Of a DNA stretch of 64,000 bases, positions 56,871 through 64,000 are shown in pieces. The translations under genes were made by a program, and so were the position numbers. Each line of letters begins with the position of its first letter. Position 1 is the stretch's first letter. The DNA is from Sporolactobacillus terrae DSM 11697 (GTDB lineage Bacteria; Bacillota; Bacilli; Bacillales; Sporolactobacillaceae). The DNA lies in assembly GCF_000648615.1 (NCBI RefSeq), contig NZ_JFZC01000099.1:1-64000 (forward strand), in the 5' to 3' direction. Below the pieces are notes generated by a model, which was not told the origin of the DNA, searched no databases, and was given only the letters and a program-made list of their open reading frames with translations.

Positions 56871-57863
56871 GTGACCACCTTGCATAAGTTTCTTGATGAA
56901 AATATGGTGAAGCGTTCCTTTGAAGAAACGCCTTTGCTTAAAAAATACTGGGACTGCGCTTGGGGCAATCCCAATGCATACGGAAAGGTGCGCAAGGTTT
57001 TTGTCCACCGTCCGGGCAAGGAAATTCATGAATTGAATAAAGCGGTGTTCGAGCCGGAGATAGGTGCGCGGATTCTTCGCGATGAAGAAGGGAACATTCT
57101 TAGCTATTGTTTAGGCAAGGAGCCGCTTGATTTGGTGAAAATGCAGGAGCAGCACGACCGGATGACTGAGGTATTAAGAAGTGAAGGCGTGGACGTGATT
57201 CCGCTTATCGAAGACGATGAATTGCTGACCAATAATTTGTTTGCCCGTGATGTGGGGATGGTCATTCCGGGCGGTTTGATTTTGGCTCGCTTCGCTTTGA
57301 AATTCAGGTATGGCGAAACGCGGCGCACCCTCAAAACAGCGGCTCAGATCGGCATGCCGGTATTGGCATCGATCCAAGGGCAAGGATTTGTTGAGGGCGG
57401 AAGCTTTATGGTATTTGATCGCAAAACGGCAATTGTCGGGCGATCGATCCGTGTGAATCAGGCCGGCATCGAGCAATTACGCGCAATTCTGTCTTGGCAG
57501 GGAATGGAACTGATCGTTGTTGATCTGCCGTCAAGTATGATCCATCTTGATGAAGTGTTCAATATGGTTGACAAGGACAAAGCGCTGGTTGACCCAACCA
57601 ACTTGCCGCACTGGTTCCTTCAGGAATTGCAGCGACGCGGCGTTACGCTCATCTATACGGACCCGCTTGATCCGCCGATGACCACGAACTTGCTCTGCTT
57701 AGAACCGGGGAAAGTCTTGTTCACGTCACTTGGCGTACGGACAATTGAAGCGCTTGAGAAAGCGGGGGTTGCGGTCATTGCAATCCCGGTCGATGAGTTG
57801 AATAAAATGGGCGGCGGCATCCATTGTTCCTCGCTCGTCCTGCAGCGCGATCCCGTTGACTAA
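56871..57863 (+). CDS. Amidinotransferase/arginine-deiminase-fold hydrolase
   Basis: 330 residues from GTG 56871 after TAGGAGGAC. All catalytic motifs of the guanidino-modifying superfamily are present: FARDVG, GQGFVEGG (Glu), IHLDEVFNMVD (His-Asp), and nucleophile Cys319 in GGGIHCSSLVLQRDP. It would attack a guanidino carbon of arginine, agmatine, a methylated arginine or a related compound. Shorter than true ArcA (about 410), so not the standard arginine deiminase. 27 bases before the rocB-like gene. Confidence 0.85.
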   Translation: MTTLHKFLDENMVKRSFEETPLLKKYWDCAWGNPNAYGKVRKVFVHRPGKEIHELNKAVFEPEIGARILRDEEGNILSYCLGKEPLDLVKMQEQHDRMTEVLRSEGVDVIPLIEDDELLTNNLFARDVGMVIPGGLILARFALKFRYGETRRTLKTAAQIGMPVLASIQGQGFVEGGSFMVFDRKTAIVGRSIRVNQAGIEQLRAILSWQGMELIVVDLPSSMIHLDEVFNMVDKDKALVDPTNLPHWFLQELQRRGVTLIYTDPLDPPMTTNLLCLEPGKVLFTSLGVRTIEALEKAGVAVIAIPVDELNKMGGGIHCSSLVLQRDPVD

Positions 57864-57890
57864 CTATGCATCGGAGGGGAGAAAAGAATT

Positions 57891-59558
57891 ATGTATGAAA
57901 AAGTCAAAGATTTGCCAATCGAGCAGCAAATCGAGCAATTCGCAAGAGATTTGGTCGGTATCAGGAGCGTAAACGGCACCGATGGCGAAGTAACGATGGC
58001 CGATAAGCTAGAGGCGATTCTCCGTTCGTTTCCTTATTTCAAAGAACATCCGGATCAGGTTTGGACTCAGAAACTGGAAGGCGATGCGCATGGCAGAAAA
58101 AATGTTTTTGCTCTTCTCAAAAGTATGTTTGAAAATAAGCAGACCATCATATATCATGGTCATATGGATACGGTAGGTATCGACGACTTTAATTCGATCG
58201 AAGCGCACGCGCTGGATCCTGATTATCTTCAACACTATTTCTCGGAATACACGAAAGATCCCGATGTGCAAAAGGATGCGGCATCAGGAGACTGGCTGTT
58301 TGGGCGCGGCATGCTGGATATGAAGAGCGGCGATGCCGTCCATCTCGGCAATCTGCTCTACTATGCGCAGCATCGTGAGCAGCTTAAGGGAAACTTGCTT
58401 GTGATGTTTAATCCGGTTGAAGAGAATGATCATCAAGGGGTCATGGAAGCTGTATCTGAATTGATCCGCTTACGGGATGAAAAGAATCTTCACTATAAAT
58501 TAGCAATTAATGGGGACTTCGTCAGTCCGCTCTATAAAGGCGATACGCAGCGATACATTTATACAGGGTCAGCGGGAAAACTGCTCGGATGTTTTTATAT
58601 TCGCGGCAGAGAAACGCATGTCGGCGAAACACTTTCCGGCATCGATCCGACGCTGATTGCCAGTAAAATTAATGAAGCGCTCAATAACAACATGGATGGT
58701 GCGGAACAAATTGCAAATGAAGTGATTCTGCCGCCATCGTGTCTCTTTCAGCGCGACAAAAAGGCATTTTATAATGTGCAAACCGCAGGTACGACCTTTA
58801 TGTACTTCAACTATTTTCTCTATGAGCGTACACCGAATGCAGTGATGGAACAGTTAAAGCATGTTGCTGCCGATGCCTGCGCTGATTTAGCCGCGTTTCT
58901 TAAGCAGCAGTATAGCGTATTCTCAGCCAACTGCGGACTTCAAGGGCAAGCACCGCATTGGGACGTTGATGTGCTCAGCTATGAGGAATTCGTCGAAGAA
59001 CTGAATCAGAAAGGCGTTCCTGTTGAGAAAATCATGGATCAGGTCATTCAGGGCAACCCTAATGAAGACTTTCGTCAAGTCAGCTGCAAGGTCATTGAAG
59101 CCCTTGAGGCAAGCGCCGGCGATAAGCGTCCGAAAGTGATTGTTTTCTTTGCACCGCCTTATTGTCCGCATAATTACCTGCGCGATAACGTACCTGAAGA
59201 GAAACGCTGCGATCAAATCCTTGATGAGGTACTTCGTCAAGTGCAGCAAGCAACCGGTGAACGTTTTGCTAAGAAACGTTTTTTTCCGTACCTTGCCGAC
59301 AGCAGCTATCTTTCAATGAGCGAGACGAGCGAAGAAACGGCAGCAATTGTTAACAATTTTCCCGGCTGGGGCAAAACTTACAGCGTGCCGCTGGATCAGA
59401 TCCGTAAGTTGGCGATTCCTGTTCTGGATATGGGTGTCTATGGAAAAAAGGCGCATACTTGGATGGAACGTTTATACAAGCCCTATTCTTACGGCGTTCT
59501 GCCGAAACTGATCCGTTCGATGACCGAACGCATTTTTGCAGATCACCCGGATGGTTAA
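57891..59558 (+). CDS. rocB: RocB-like M20 peptidase family protein
   Basis: 555 residues. M20 metal motifs YHGHMDTVG and GRGMLDMKSG, and the EEND of NPVEENDHQG supply the metal ligands and general base. VFFAPPYCPHNYLRD, WGKTYSVPLDQIRKLAIPVLDMGVYGKKAHTWMERLYKPYS and overall length match B. subtilis RocB, a protein of the arginine-utilisation operon whose exact reaction is not established to my knowledge. Its place between an arginine-type hydrolase and an Art-type importer fits. Confidence 0.88.
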   Translation: MYEKVKDLPIEQQIEQFARDLVGIRSVNGTDGEVTMADKLEAILRSFPYFKEHPDQVWTQKLEGDAHGRKNVFALLKSMFENKQTIIYHGHMDTVGIDDFNSIEAHALDPDYLQHYFSEYTKDPDVQKDAASGDWLFGRGMLDMKSGDAVHLGNLLYYAQHREQLKGNLLVMFNPVEENDHQGVMEAVSELIRLRDEKNLHYKLAINGDFVSPLYKGDTQRYIYTGSAGKLLGCFYIRGRETHVGETLSGIDPTLIASKINEALNNNMDGAEQIANEVILPPSCLFQRDKKAFYNVQTAGTTFMYFNYFLYERTPNAVMEQLKHVAADACADLAAFLKQQYSVFSANCGLQGQAPHWDVDVLSYEEFVEELNQKGVPVEKIMDQVIQGNPNEDFRQVSCKVIEALEASAGDKRPKVIVFFAPPYCPHNYLRDNVPEEKRCDQILDEVLRQVQQATGERFAKKRFFPYLADSSYLSMSETSEETAAIVNNFPGWGKTYSVPLDQIRKLAIPVLDMGVYGKKAHTWMERLYKPYSYGVLPKLIRSMTERIFADHPDG

Positions 59559-59568
59559 TGGTGTTTCA

Positions 59569-59584
59569 ATTCCTAAATAGGAAT
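59569..59584 (+). promoter_or_regulatory. Palindrome at the artPQR promoter
   Basis: ATTCCT-AAAT-AGGAAT, six bases before TATAAT (59590-59595). Likely operator; not an ArgR consensus. Confidence 0.4.
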
Positions 59585-59613
59585 CTAGATATAATGATAA
59601 GGGGCGAAAGTTA

Positions 59614-60390
59614 ATGATGAAAAAAGTTGGTTTTATTGTGATGGCGCTGCTGCTGGTTGTTCTGTCGGCATGTAGCAGCTCAGGAAGCAGCGATTCAAGC
59701 AAGAAGAAAACGATTGTTATGGGGACGAGTGCCGATTATCCACCGTTTGAAAATGTGGATACGAAAAATGGAAATAAGATTGTCGGCTTTGACCTTGATT
59801 TGGCAAAATATGTTGCCGATAAACTGGGCTACAAATTAGAAGTGCAAAACCAAGATTTTAACGGTTTGATTGCTGCATTGAACAGCAAAAAAGTAGACTT
59901 CGTTATGGCCGGTATGGTGGATACACCGAAACGGCGCCAGCAAGTTGACTTTTCGAAGACCTATTACCAATCGTACCAAGTTGTCCTCACACGCGCAGGC
60001 ACAAACATTAAAACAATGAACGATCTAAAAGGCAAGAAGGTCGGCGTGCAATTAGGAACAACTCAGGAAACGTTGGCTAAAAAAGTGAATAAGACAATTC
60101 CGATGAAAATTCAAAGCTGGGACAAGTTGAATGAGATGGTTGAGGCCATGCGCACGAAAAAGCTTGATGCGATCATTACTGTCGATACGGTTGCCTATGG
60201 GTACACAAGCAAAGATAAGAAACTGGAACAGTTTAAAGCAGTGGTTGATGGAAAGACTCAGTATGATCCGATCAGTGCCGCTTTCCCAAAAGACAGCAAG
60301 TTAACGGCTAAATTTAATAAGGTTTTTAAAGAAATGGAAAAGAACGGCAAGAAAGATGAACTCGTTAAGAAATGGATTGTCAATCAATAA
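59614..60390 (+). CDS. artP: Amino acid ABC importer binding lipoprotein (ArtP-like)
   Basis: 258 residues, lipobox LSAC with Cys20. Polar amino acid SBP: MGTSADYPPFENVD, IVGFDLDLAKYVADKLGYKLE, FNGLIAALNSKKVDFVMAGM, GKKVGVQLGTTQE. Closest in memory to B. subtilis ArtP (arginine). Gene order P-Q-R and flanking arginine-type enzymes support a cationic or guanidino substrate. Confidence 0.87.
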   Translation: MMKKVGFIVMALLLVVLSACSSSGSSDSSKKKTIVMGTSADYPPFENVDTKNGNKIVGFDLDLAKYVADKLGYKLEVQNQDFNGLIAALNSKKVDFVMAGMVDTPKRRQQVDFSKTYYQSYQVVLTRAGTNIKTMNDLKGKKVGVQLGTTQETLAKKVNKTIPMKIQSWDKLNEMVEAMRTKKLDAIITVDTVAYGYTSKDKKLEQFKAVVDGKTQYDPISAAFPKDSKLTAKFNKVFKEMEKNGKKDELVKKWIVNQ

Positions 60391-60423
60391 AATTCTATTT
60401 TGAAGTGAAAGGATCATGGGGCA

Positions 60424-61101
60424 ATGGAACATGTGATTACCGGTTTTAAGACAATTGCTCCTTCAATTCCCTATATTATAAATGGTATTTGGGTAACTTT
60501 GGGGATTGCATTAGGTGCGGCGATCATCGGTTTTGTATTAGGCATACTGCTTTCCTTATGCAAGATCGGAAACATAAAACTATTAAGCGGAATTGCCAGA
60601 GCATACACCTCGATTTTTCGAGGGACACCACTGATTATGCAGCTTGCACTCGCTTATTTTGCGATACCGCAATTGATTGGCTTGAACGACGTCAATCCAA
60701 CCACTTGCGCAATCGTTACCTTTGGCTTGAACTCAGGGGCGTATATGTCTGAAATTATCCGATCAGGGATTAATGCGGTCGATAAAGGCCAGTTTGAAGC
60801 AGCAAGTGCACTTGGCGTCGGCTATTGGCCGATGATGAAGGATATCATTCTGCCTCAAGCAATCAAGAATATATTGCCGGCAATGATGAATGAATTTATC
60901 ACGTTAACCAAGGATTCTGCAATTGTATCGACGATTGCAGTCACTGATATGATGCGCCGTTCTCAGATCGTATCTGCGGAATACTATCTGTACTTTCCGC
61001 CGATGTTCGTCGCATTCATCATGTATTATATTGTTGTCCTGATCCTGACCGCGGTTGGCGGACGCATTGAAAGGAGACTGAGCCGCAGTGATCAAAGCTG
61101 A
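60424..61101 (+). CDS. artQ: Amino acid ABC importer permease (ArtQ-like)
   Basis: 225 residues, HisM/ArtQ type with about five membrane segments. The EAA loop reads [23 protein letters not shown], and RGTPLIMQL is the typical N-terminal motif. Overlaps artR by 14 bases. Confidence 0.88.
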   Translation: MEHVITGFKTIAPSIPYIINGIWVTLGIALGAAIIGFVLGILLSLCKIGNIKLLSGIARAYTSIFRGTPLIMQLALAYFAIPQLIGLNDVNPTTCAIVTFGLNSGAYMSEIIRSGINAVDKGQFEAASALGVGYWPMMKDIILPQAIKNILPAMMNEFITLTKDSAIVSTIAVTDMMRRSQIVSAEYYLYFPPMFVAFIMYYIVVLILTAVGGRIERRLSRSDQS

Positions 61102-61813
61102 ACATGTATATAAAGATTTCGGCAGCACGAAGGTACTGAAAGATGTCTCATTAGACATTAATAAGGGCGAAGTCGTTGTCATCATTGGGCCGTCCGGGTC
61201 AGGAAAGTCTACATTTTTACGTTGTATCAACTTGCTTGAACCACCGACGAAGGGAAGCGTTTTGATCGATGATCAGGACCTTGTTTCCCTTAAACAGAAA
61301 CAGGTCACCAAGGTTAGGGAAAAGGTCGGCATGGTTTTTCAGCACTTCCATCTTTTCCCGCATAAAACCGTACTTGATAACTTGATTTACGCACCAATGA
61401 AAGTGAAGAAGCTGTCTAAGGATGAGGCTGTCAAACGAGCGGAAGCGCTGCTTGAAAAAGTCGGGCTGCTTGATAAGAAGAATCAATACCCAAACAAACT
61501 CTCAGGCGGTCAGAAGCAGCGTGTTGCAATTGCCCGTGCACTAGCGATGGAACCTGAATACATGTTGTTCGACGAACCGACTTCGGCGCTTGATCCGGAA
61601 ATGGTCAAAGAAGTGTTGGATGTGATTCAGTCGCTTGCTGAGTCCGGAATGACGATGGTAATCGTGACGCATGAAATGGGTTTTGCCAAACAAGTGGCCA
61701 ACAAAGTCGTGTTTATGGACGACGGCAGAATTCTGGAATCCAATACGCCGGAAGCCTTTTTCAGTAATCCGAAAACGGATCGCGCAAAAGATTTTCTGAA
61801 AAAGATTCTGTAA
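61088..61813 (+). CDS. artR: Amino acid ABC importer ATPase (ArtR-like)
   Basis: 241 residues from GTG 61088. [13 protein letters not shown] Walker [16 protein letters not shown] signature, [16 protein letters not shown] Walker [13 protein letters not shown] switch. Converges with the LysR gene, with only ten bases between stops. Confidence 0.9.
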   Translation: MIKAEHVYKDFGSTKVLKDVSLDINKGEVVVIIGPSGSGKSTFLRCINLLEPPTKGSVLIDDQDLVSLKQKQVTKVREKVGMVFQHFHLFPHKTVLDNLIYAPMKVKKLSKDEAVKRAEALLEKVGLLDKKNQYPNKLSGGQKQRVAIARALAMEPEYMLFDEPTSALDPEMVKEVLDVIQSLAESGMTMVIVTHEMGFAKQVANKVVFMDDGRILESNTPEAFFSNPKTDRAKDFLKKIL

Positions 61814-61823
61814 TCCTTAAAGA

Positions 61824-62708
61824 TCAGTGAATCGTATTCCATTTCTGTTCAATGAGACGAATGAAATGCATCGTCTTTGGATCACGAAGCTTATGTGCGG
61901 CGATAATCAGTGAGGTTTGGATGACAATGGGTTTTTGGTTTAAATGGATTTCATGTAACTGGCGCTCTGCCAGTTCTTTTTTAACAAGATTGCGGCTGAT
62001 CAGTCCGACGCCAATGTCATTCATCACGGCGCTTTTCACCGCTTCCAGACTGCTGCATTCGATCATCTTTCGCAGATGGATACCGTTTTCATCGATGTAG
62101 CTGTTCATTTGTTCTTCAAAGGGTCCAACGATCTCATATTTGATGAACGGGTACTTTTCCAGTAAGTCCTGAGTGGTGTTGTGCTGATAAAGCGTGTCGG
62201 ACACGATCAGAACGAGATCCTCTTTTTCTGAGAGGACGATGTTCGTCACCCCGGATTTGCGGTACGATCCGGAAATGATGCCGAGATCGAAATGATTGTT
62301 GTTGATGCCTTCGATCACTTTATCGCTAGTGCAGGAGACCAACTTGATTCCGATATCCGGATCGTCAGCAAGAAATTGGCGGATGATCGGCGGAAAGTAA
62401 TGCGTGCAAAAGGTTTCCGATGCAGCAATGGTTAATTTGCTTGCTGTCCGGCTCTGAGCTTGAAGCTCGGTCGTCATCTGCTCAAGGATCGGAAAGATCT
62501 GATCCACATAGTGTTTCATGATCTCGCCGTGTCCGGTGAGGAACGTCTGCTTGCCGATTCGGAAGAAGAGTGGATGGCCGATTTCTTCTTCCAAGGAGCG
62601 GATTTGCGCAGTAACCGTTGGCTGTGAAAAGTTAAGCAGTTTAGCAGCTTGCGTAAAATTAAGCAGTTTTGCTGCTGTTTGAAACGTTCTCAATTGCCTG
62701 AGTTCCAT
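61824..62708 (-). CDS. LysR-family transcriptional regulator
   Basis: 294 residues. N-terminal wHTH MELRQLRTFQTAAKLLNFTQAAKLLNFSQPTVTAQIRSLEEEIG, then a co-inducer domain with FDLGIISGSYRKSGV and KSAVMNDIGVGLISRNLV. Divergent from the class III aminotransferase, so it probably controls that gene and perhaps the art/roc genes. A local AAKLLNF repeat in the HTH is visible but within normal variation. Confidence 0.9.
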   Translation of the reverse strand: MELRQLRTFQTAAKLLNFTQAAKLLNFSQPTVTAQIRSLEEEIGHPLFFRIGKQTFLTGHGEIMKHYVDQIFPILEQMTTELQAQSRTASKLTIAASETFCTHYFPPIIRQFLADDPDIGIKLVSCTSDKVIEGINNNHFDLGIISGSYRKSGVTNIVLSEKEDLVLIVSDTLYQHNTTQDLLEKYPFIKYEIVGPFEEQMNSYIDENGIHLRKMIECSSLEAVKSAVMNDIGVGLISRNLVKKELAERQLHEIHLNQKPIVIQTSLIIAAHKLRDPKTMHFIRLIEQKWNTIH

Positions 62709-62856
62709 TGATTTCTGCCTCCGTATCGTCGCGATTTATGGCGAATCATGACCTAAAAAAAGTAAATAAACGCTTGTTTAATAACAGTATATAATAGTTT
62801 GTTGCTTTAGCCTTGGATGAGTGCTTCGAATTTCTAACAAAAGAGGTATGGAGATT

Positions 62857-64000
62857 ATGCCGGATAAGAGTATGTATGAAAAATCATTGGATTTGTTTCC
62901 GCCGATTGCCTTGCGGGCAACACAGCTCGGCATTGTCAAGGGCGAGGGCGCTTATGTCTGGGACGAAAATGGCAAAAAGTATATTGATTTTGCCAGCGGC
63001 GTAGCCGTTGTAAACTGCGGCCACAACCACCCCTACGTGCTGGAAAAAGCAAAGGCACAGATGGATCAACTGGTTCATGGCGGGCATAATGTTGTCTACT
63101 ATCCTTCTTATATTAAACTCGCAGAAAAAATTCTTGATCATGTTGGCCATGATTACAAGATCTATTTTTCAAACAGTGGCGCGGAGGCCAACGAGGCAGC
63201 GATCAAACTGGCGAAACAAGTGACCCATCGGCCGGGAATTATTACGTTTAAGCATAGTTTTCATGGCCGTACGCTTGCAACGACGACTTTGACCGCTTCG
63301 AATGCGAAGTATCGCCGCAATTATGAGGGCTTGCTTCCAAGTGTGTATTATGCCGACTATCCCTATGCAACGCGTTCCGGTCTTACCGAAGAACAGGAAG
63401 TTGCGCGCTGCTTAAATACGCTTGATGAAATTTTCCATGATCTGATTGAACCGGAACAAGTTGCCTGCATGATTTTGGAGCCGATTCAAGGCGAAGGCGG
63501 CTATATCGTTCCACCCAAGGCCTTTCTGCAAGCGATTCGCAAAATTTGCGATGAACACGGTATCCTGCTTGTCTTTGATGAAGTTCAGACCGGATTTGGT
63601 CGAACAGGCAAAATCTTTGCTTACGAAAATTTTGATGTGAAACCGGATATCATGTCGCTTGCCAAGGCGATTGCCAACGGCTTCCCACTCAGCGCACTGG
63701 TAGCACGACGCGACTTGATGGACAAATGGCCGGCCGGCACGCATGGCGGCACGTTCGGCGGAAACCCGGTTGCCTGTGCGGCAGGGGTAGCCGTCTTTGA
63801 ATTGCTCGAAGGCGGATTAGTCGATCATGGCAAAGAAGTCGGTGCATACTTCAAAGAAAAGTTACTGCAGCTGGCTTCTGAGCGTGATGAGGTGCTGGAA
63901 GTCAGAGGACTTGGTCTGATGATCGGCATTGAATTTGTCGACCGTGACGGTCACCCGGATGGCGATCTGGTCACGGCAATTCGTGCCAAGGCTCTAGAAA
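62857..64000 (+). CDS. Class III PLP aminotransferase (partial, runs off window)
   Basis: 381 codons seen from ATG 62857, no stop before the window end. GVAVVNCGHNHPYV, SNSGAEANEAAIKLAK, KHSFHGRTLATTTLTAS, LEPIQGEGGYIVPP, LVFDEVQTGFGRTGK and PLP Lys in MSLAKAIANGFPLSALV, then HGGTFGGNPVACAAG. Of the GABA/ornithine/acetylornithine aminotransferase group; next to LysR, RocB-like and Art genes a role with ornithine, GABA or another omega-amine is likely. Ribosome site AGAGG ten bases upstream; in-frame ATG 62848 is too close to it. Confidence 0.9.
   Translation, partial: MPDKSMYEKSLDLFPPIALRATQLGIVKGEGAYVWDENGKKYIDFASGVAVVNCGHNHPYVLEKAKAQMDQLVHGGHNVVYYPSYIKLAEKILDHVGHDYKIYFSNSGAEANEAAIKLAKQVTHRPGIITFKHSFHGRTLATTTLTASNAKYRRNYEGLLPSVYYADYPYATRSGLTEEQEVARCLNTLDEIFHDLIEPEQVACMILEPIQGEGGYIVPPKAFLQAIRKICDEHGILLVFDEVQTGFGRTGKIFAYENFDVKPDIMSLAKAIANGFPLSALVARRDLMDKWPAGTHGGTFGGNPVACAAGVAVFELLEGGLVDHGKEVGAYFKEKLLQLASERDEVLEVRGLGLMIGIEFVDRDGHPDGDLVTAIRAKALE

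Noticed and set aside
62640-62690. Tandem AAKLLNF repeat in the LysR helix-turn-helix
   Set aside because: The DNA of the two units has diverged, and the LysR HTH consensus itself resembles such a repeat; no length anomaly.

Overview
The window comes from a low-to-mid GC, spore-forming Firmicute of the order Bacillales. It carries spo0F, spoIIR, spoIID and spoIIQ, B. subtilis-like gene order around prfA-prmC-spoIIR-ywlC-mntP-ywlG-glyA-upp-atp, TTG/GTG starts with strong Shine-Dalgarno sites, and an S-box leader. A relative of the Sporolactobacillus type is my best guess (inference only). No phage, integrase, transposase or CRISPR array is visible.

Layout. 0-9.9 kb: spo0F (5' end probably frameshifted), murA2, rho, rpmE2, an unusual tdk, prfA-prmC, spoIIR, tsaC, mntP. 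10-21 kb: ywlG, glyA, upp and the complete ATP synthase operon atpZIBEFHAGDC behind a clear sigma-A promoter. 21-26.5 kb: ywzB, ywmB, murAA, spoIID, spoIIQ. Synteny with B. subtilis then stops. 27-38.3 kb: a cytoplasmic gamma-glutamyltransferase with a two-gene ChrA transporter, the niacin transporter naiP under a NiaR-type operator, a MazG-like hydrolase, a Lin0512 protein, a BMP-type nucleoside ABC importer and a histidine phosphatase. 38.3-44.2 kb: tRNA-Gly(CCC), an ACT/UPF0210 pair, a polyphosphate pair (PPK2, PPX) and galE. 44.2-54.9 kb: an S-box-controlled methionine importer, an XRE regulator with a membrane partner, psiE, gldA, ppaC, a nitroreductase, an HExxH membrane protein, a lactonase, a YuzB-like protein and sodA. 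55-64 kb: a purine-riboswitch-controlled amidohydrolase, then an arginine/amidino-compound module (amidinotransferase-fold hydrolase, RocB-like M20 enzyme, ArtPQR importer, LysR regulator, class III aminotransferase running off the window).

Two observations stand out. First, the amidohydrolase leader (minus strand, 56417-56519) is a purine-riboswitch aptamer with a disturbed ligand junction. Its P1 3' strand is also the 5' arm of the terminator, so ligand should turn the gene ON. This makes it a candidate for altered ligand specificity, for example 8-oxoguanine or another oxidised purine. Second, a mosaic, GC-rich, hairpin-forming repeat family recurs at least eight times. Almost every copy starts exactly in the T-tract of an intrinsic terminator, in the same orientation as the upstream gene, and the most complete copy ends in its own terminator-like hairpin, behind which another copy sits. 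This looks like a short element targeted to terminators.

Regulation readable from sequence includes sigma-A promoters, a NiaR operator overlapping the naiP -35, cre-like sites at the atp and gldA promoters, paired SigF-like promoters at spoIIR and spoIIQ, an S-box and the purine riboswitch. No database search was possible; names rest on recognised motifs, remembered family sequences and gene order.
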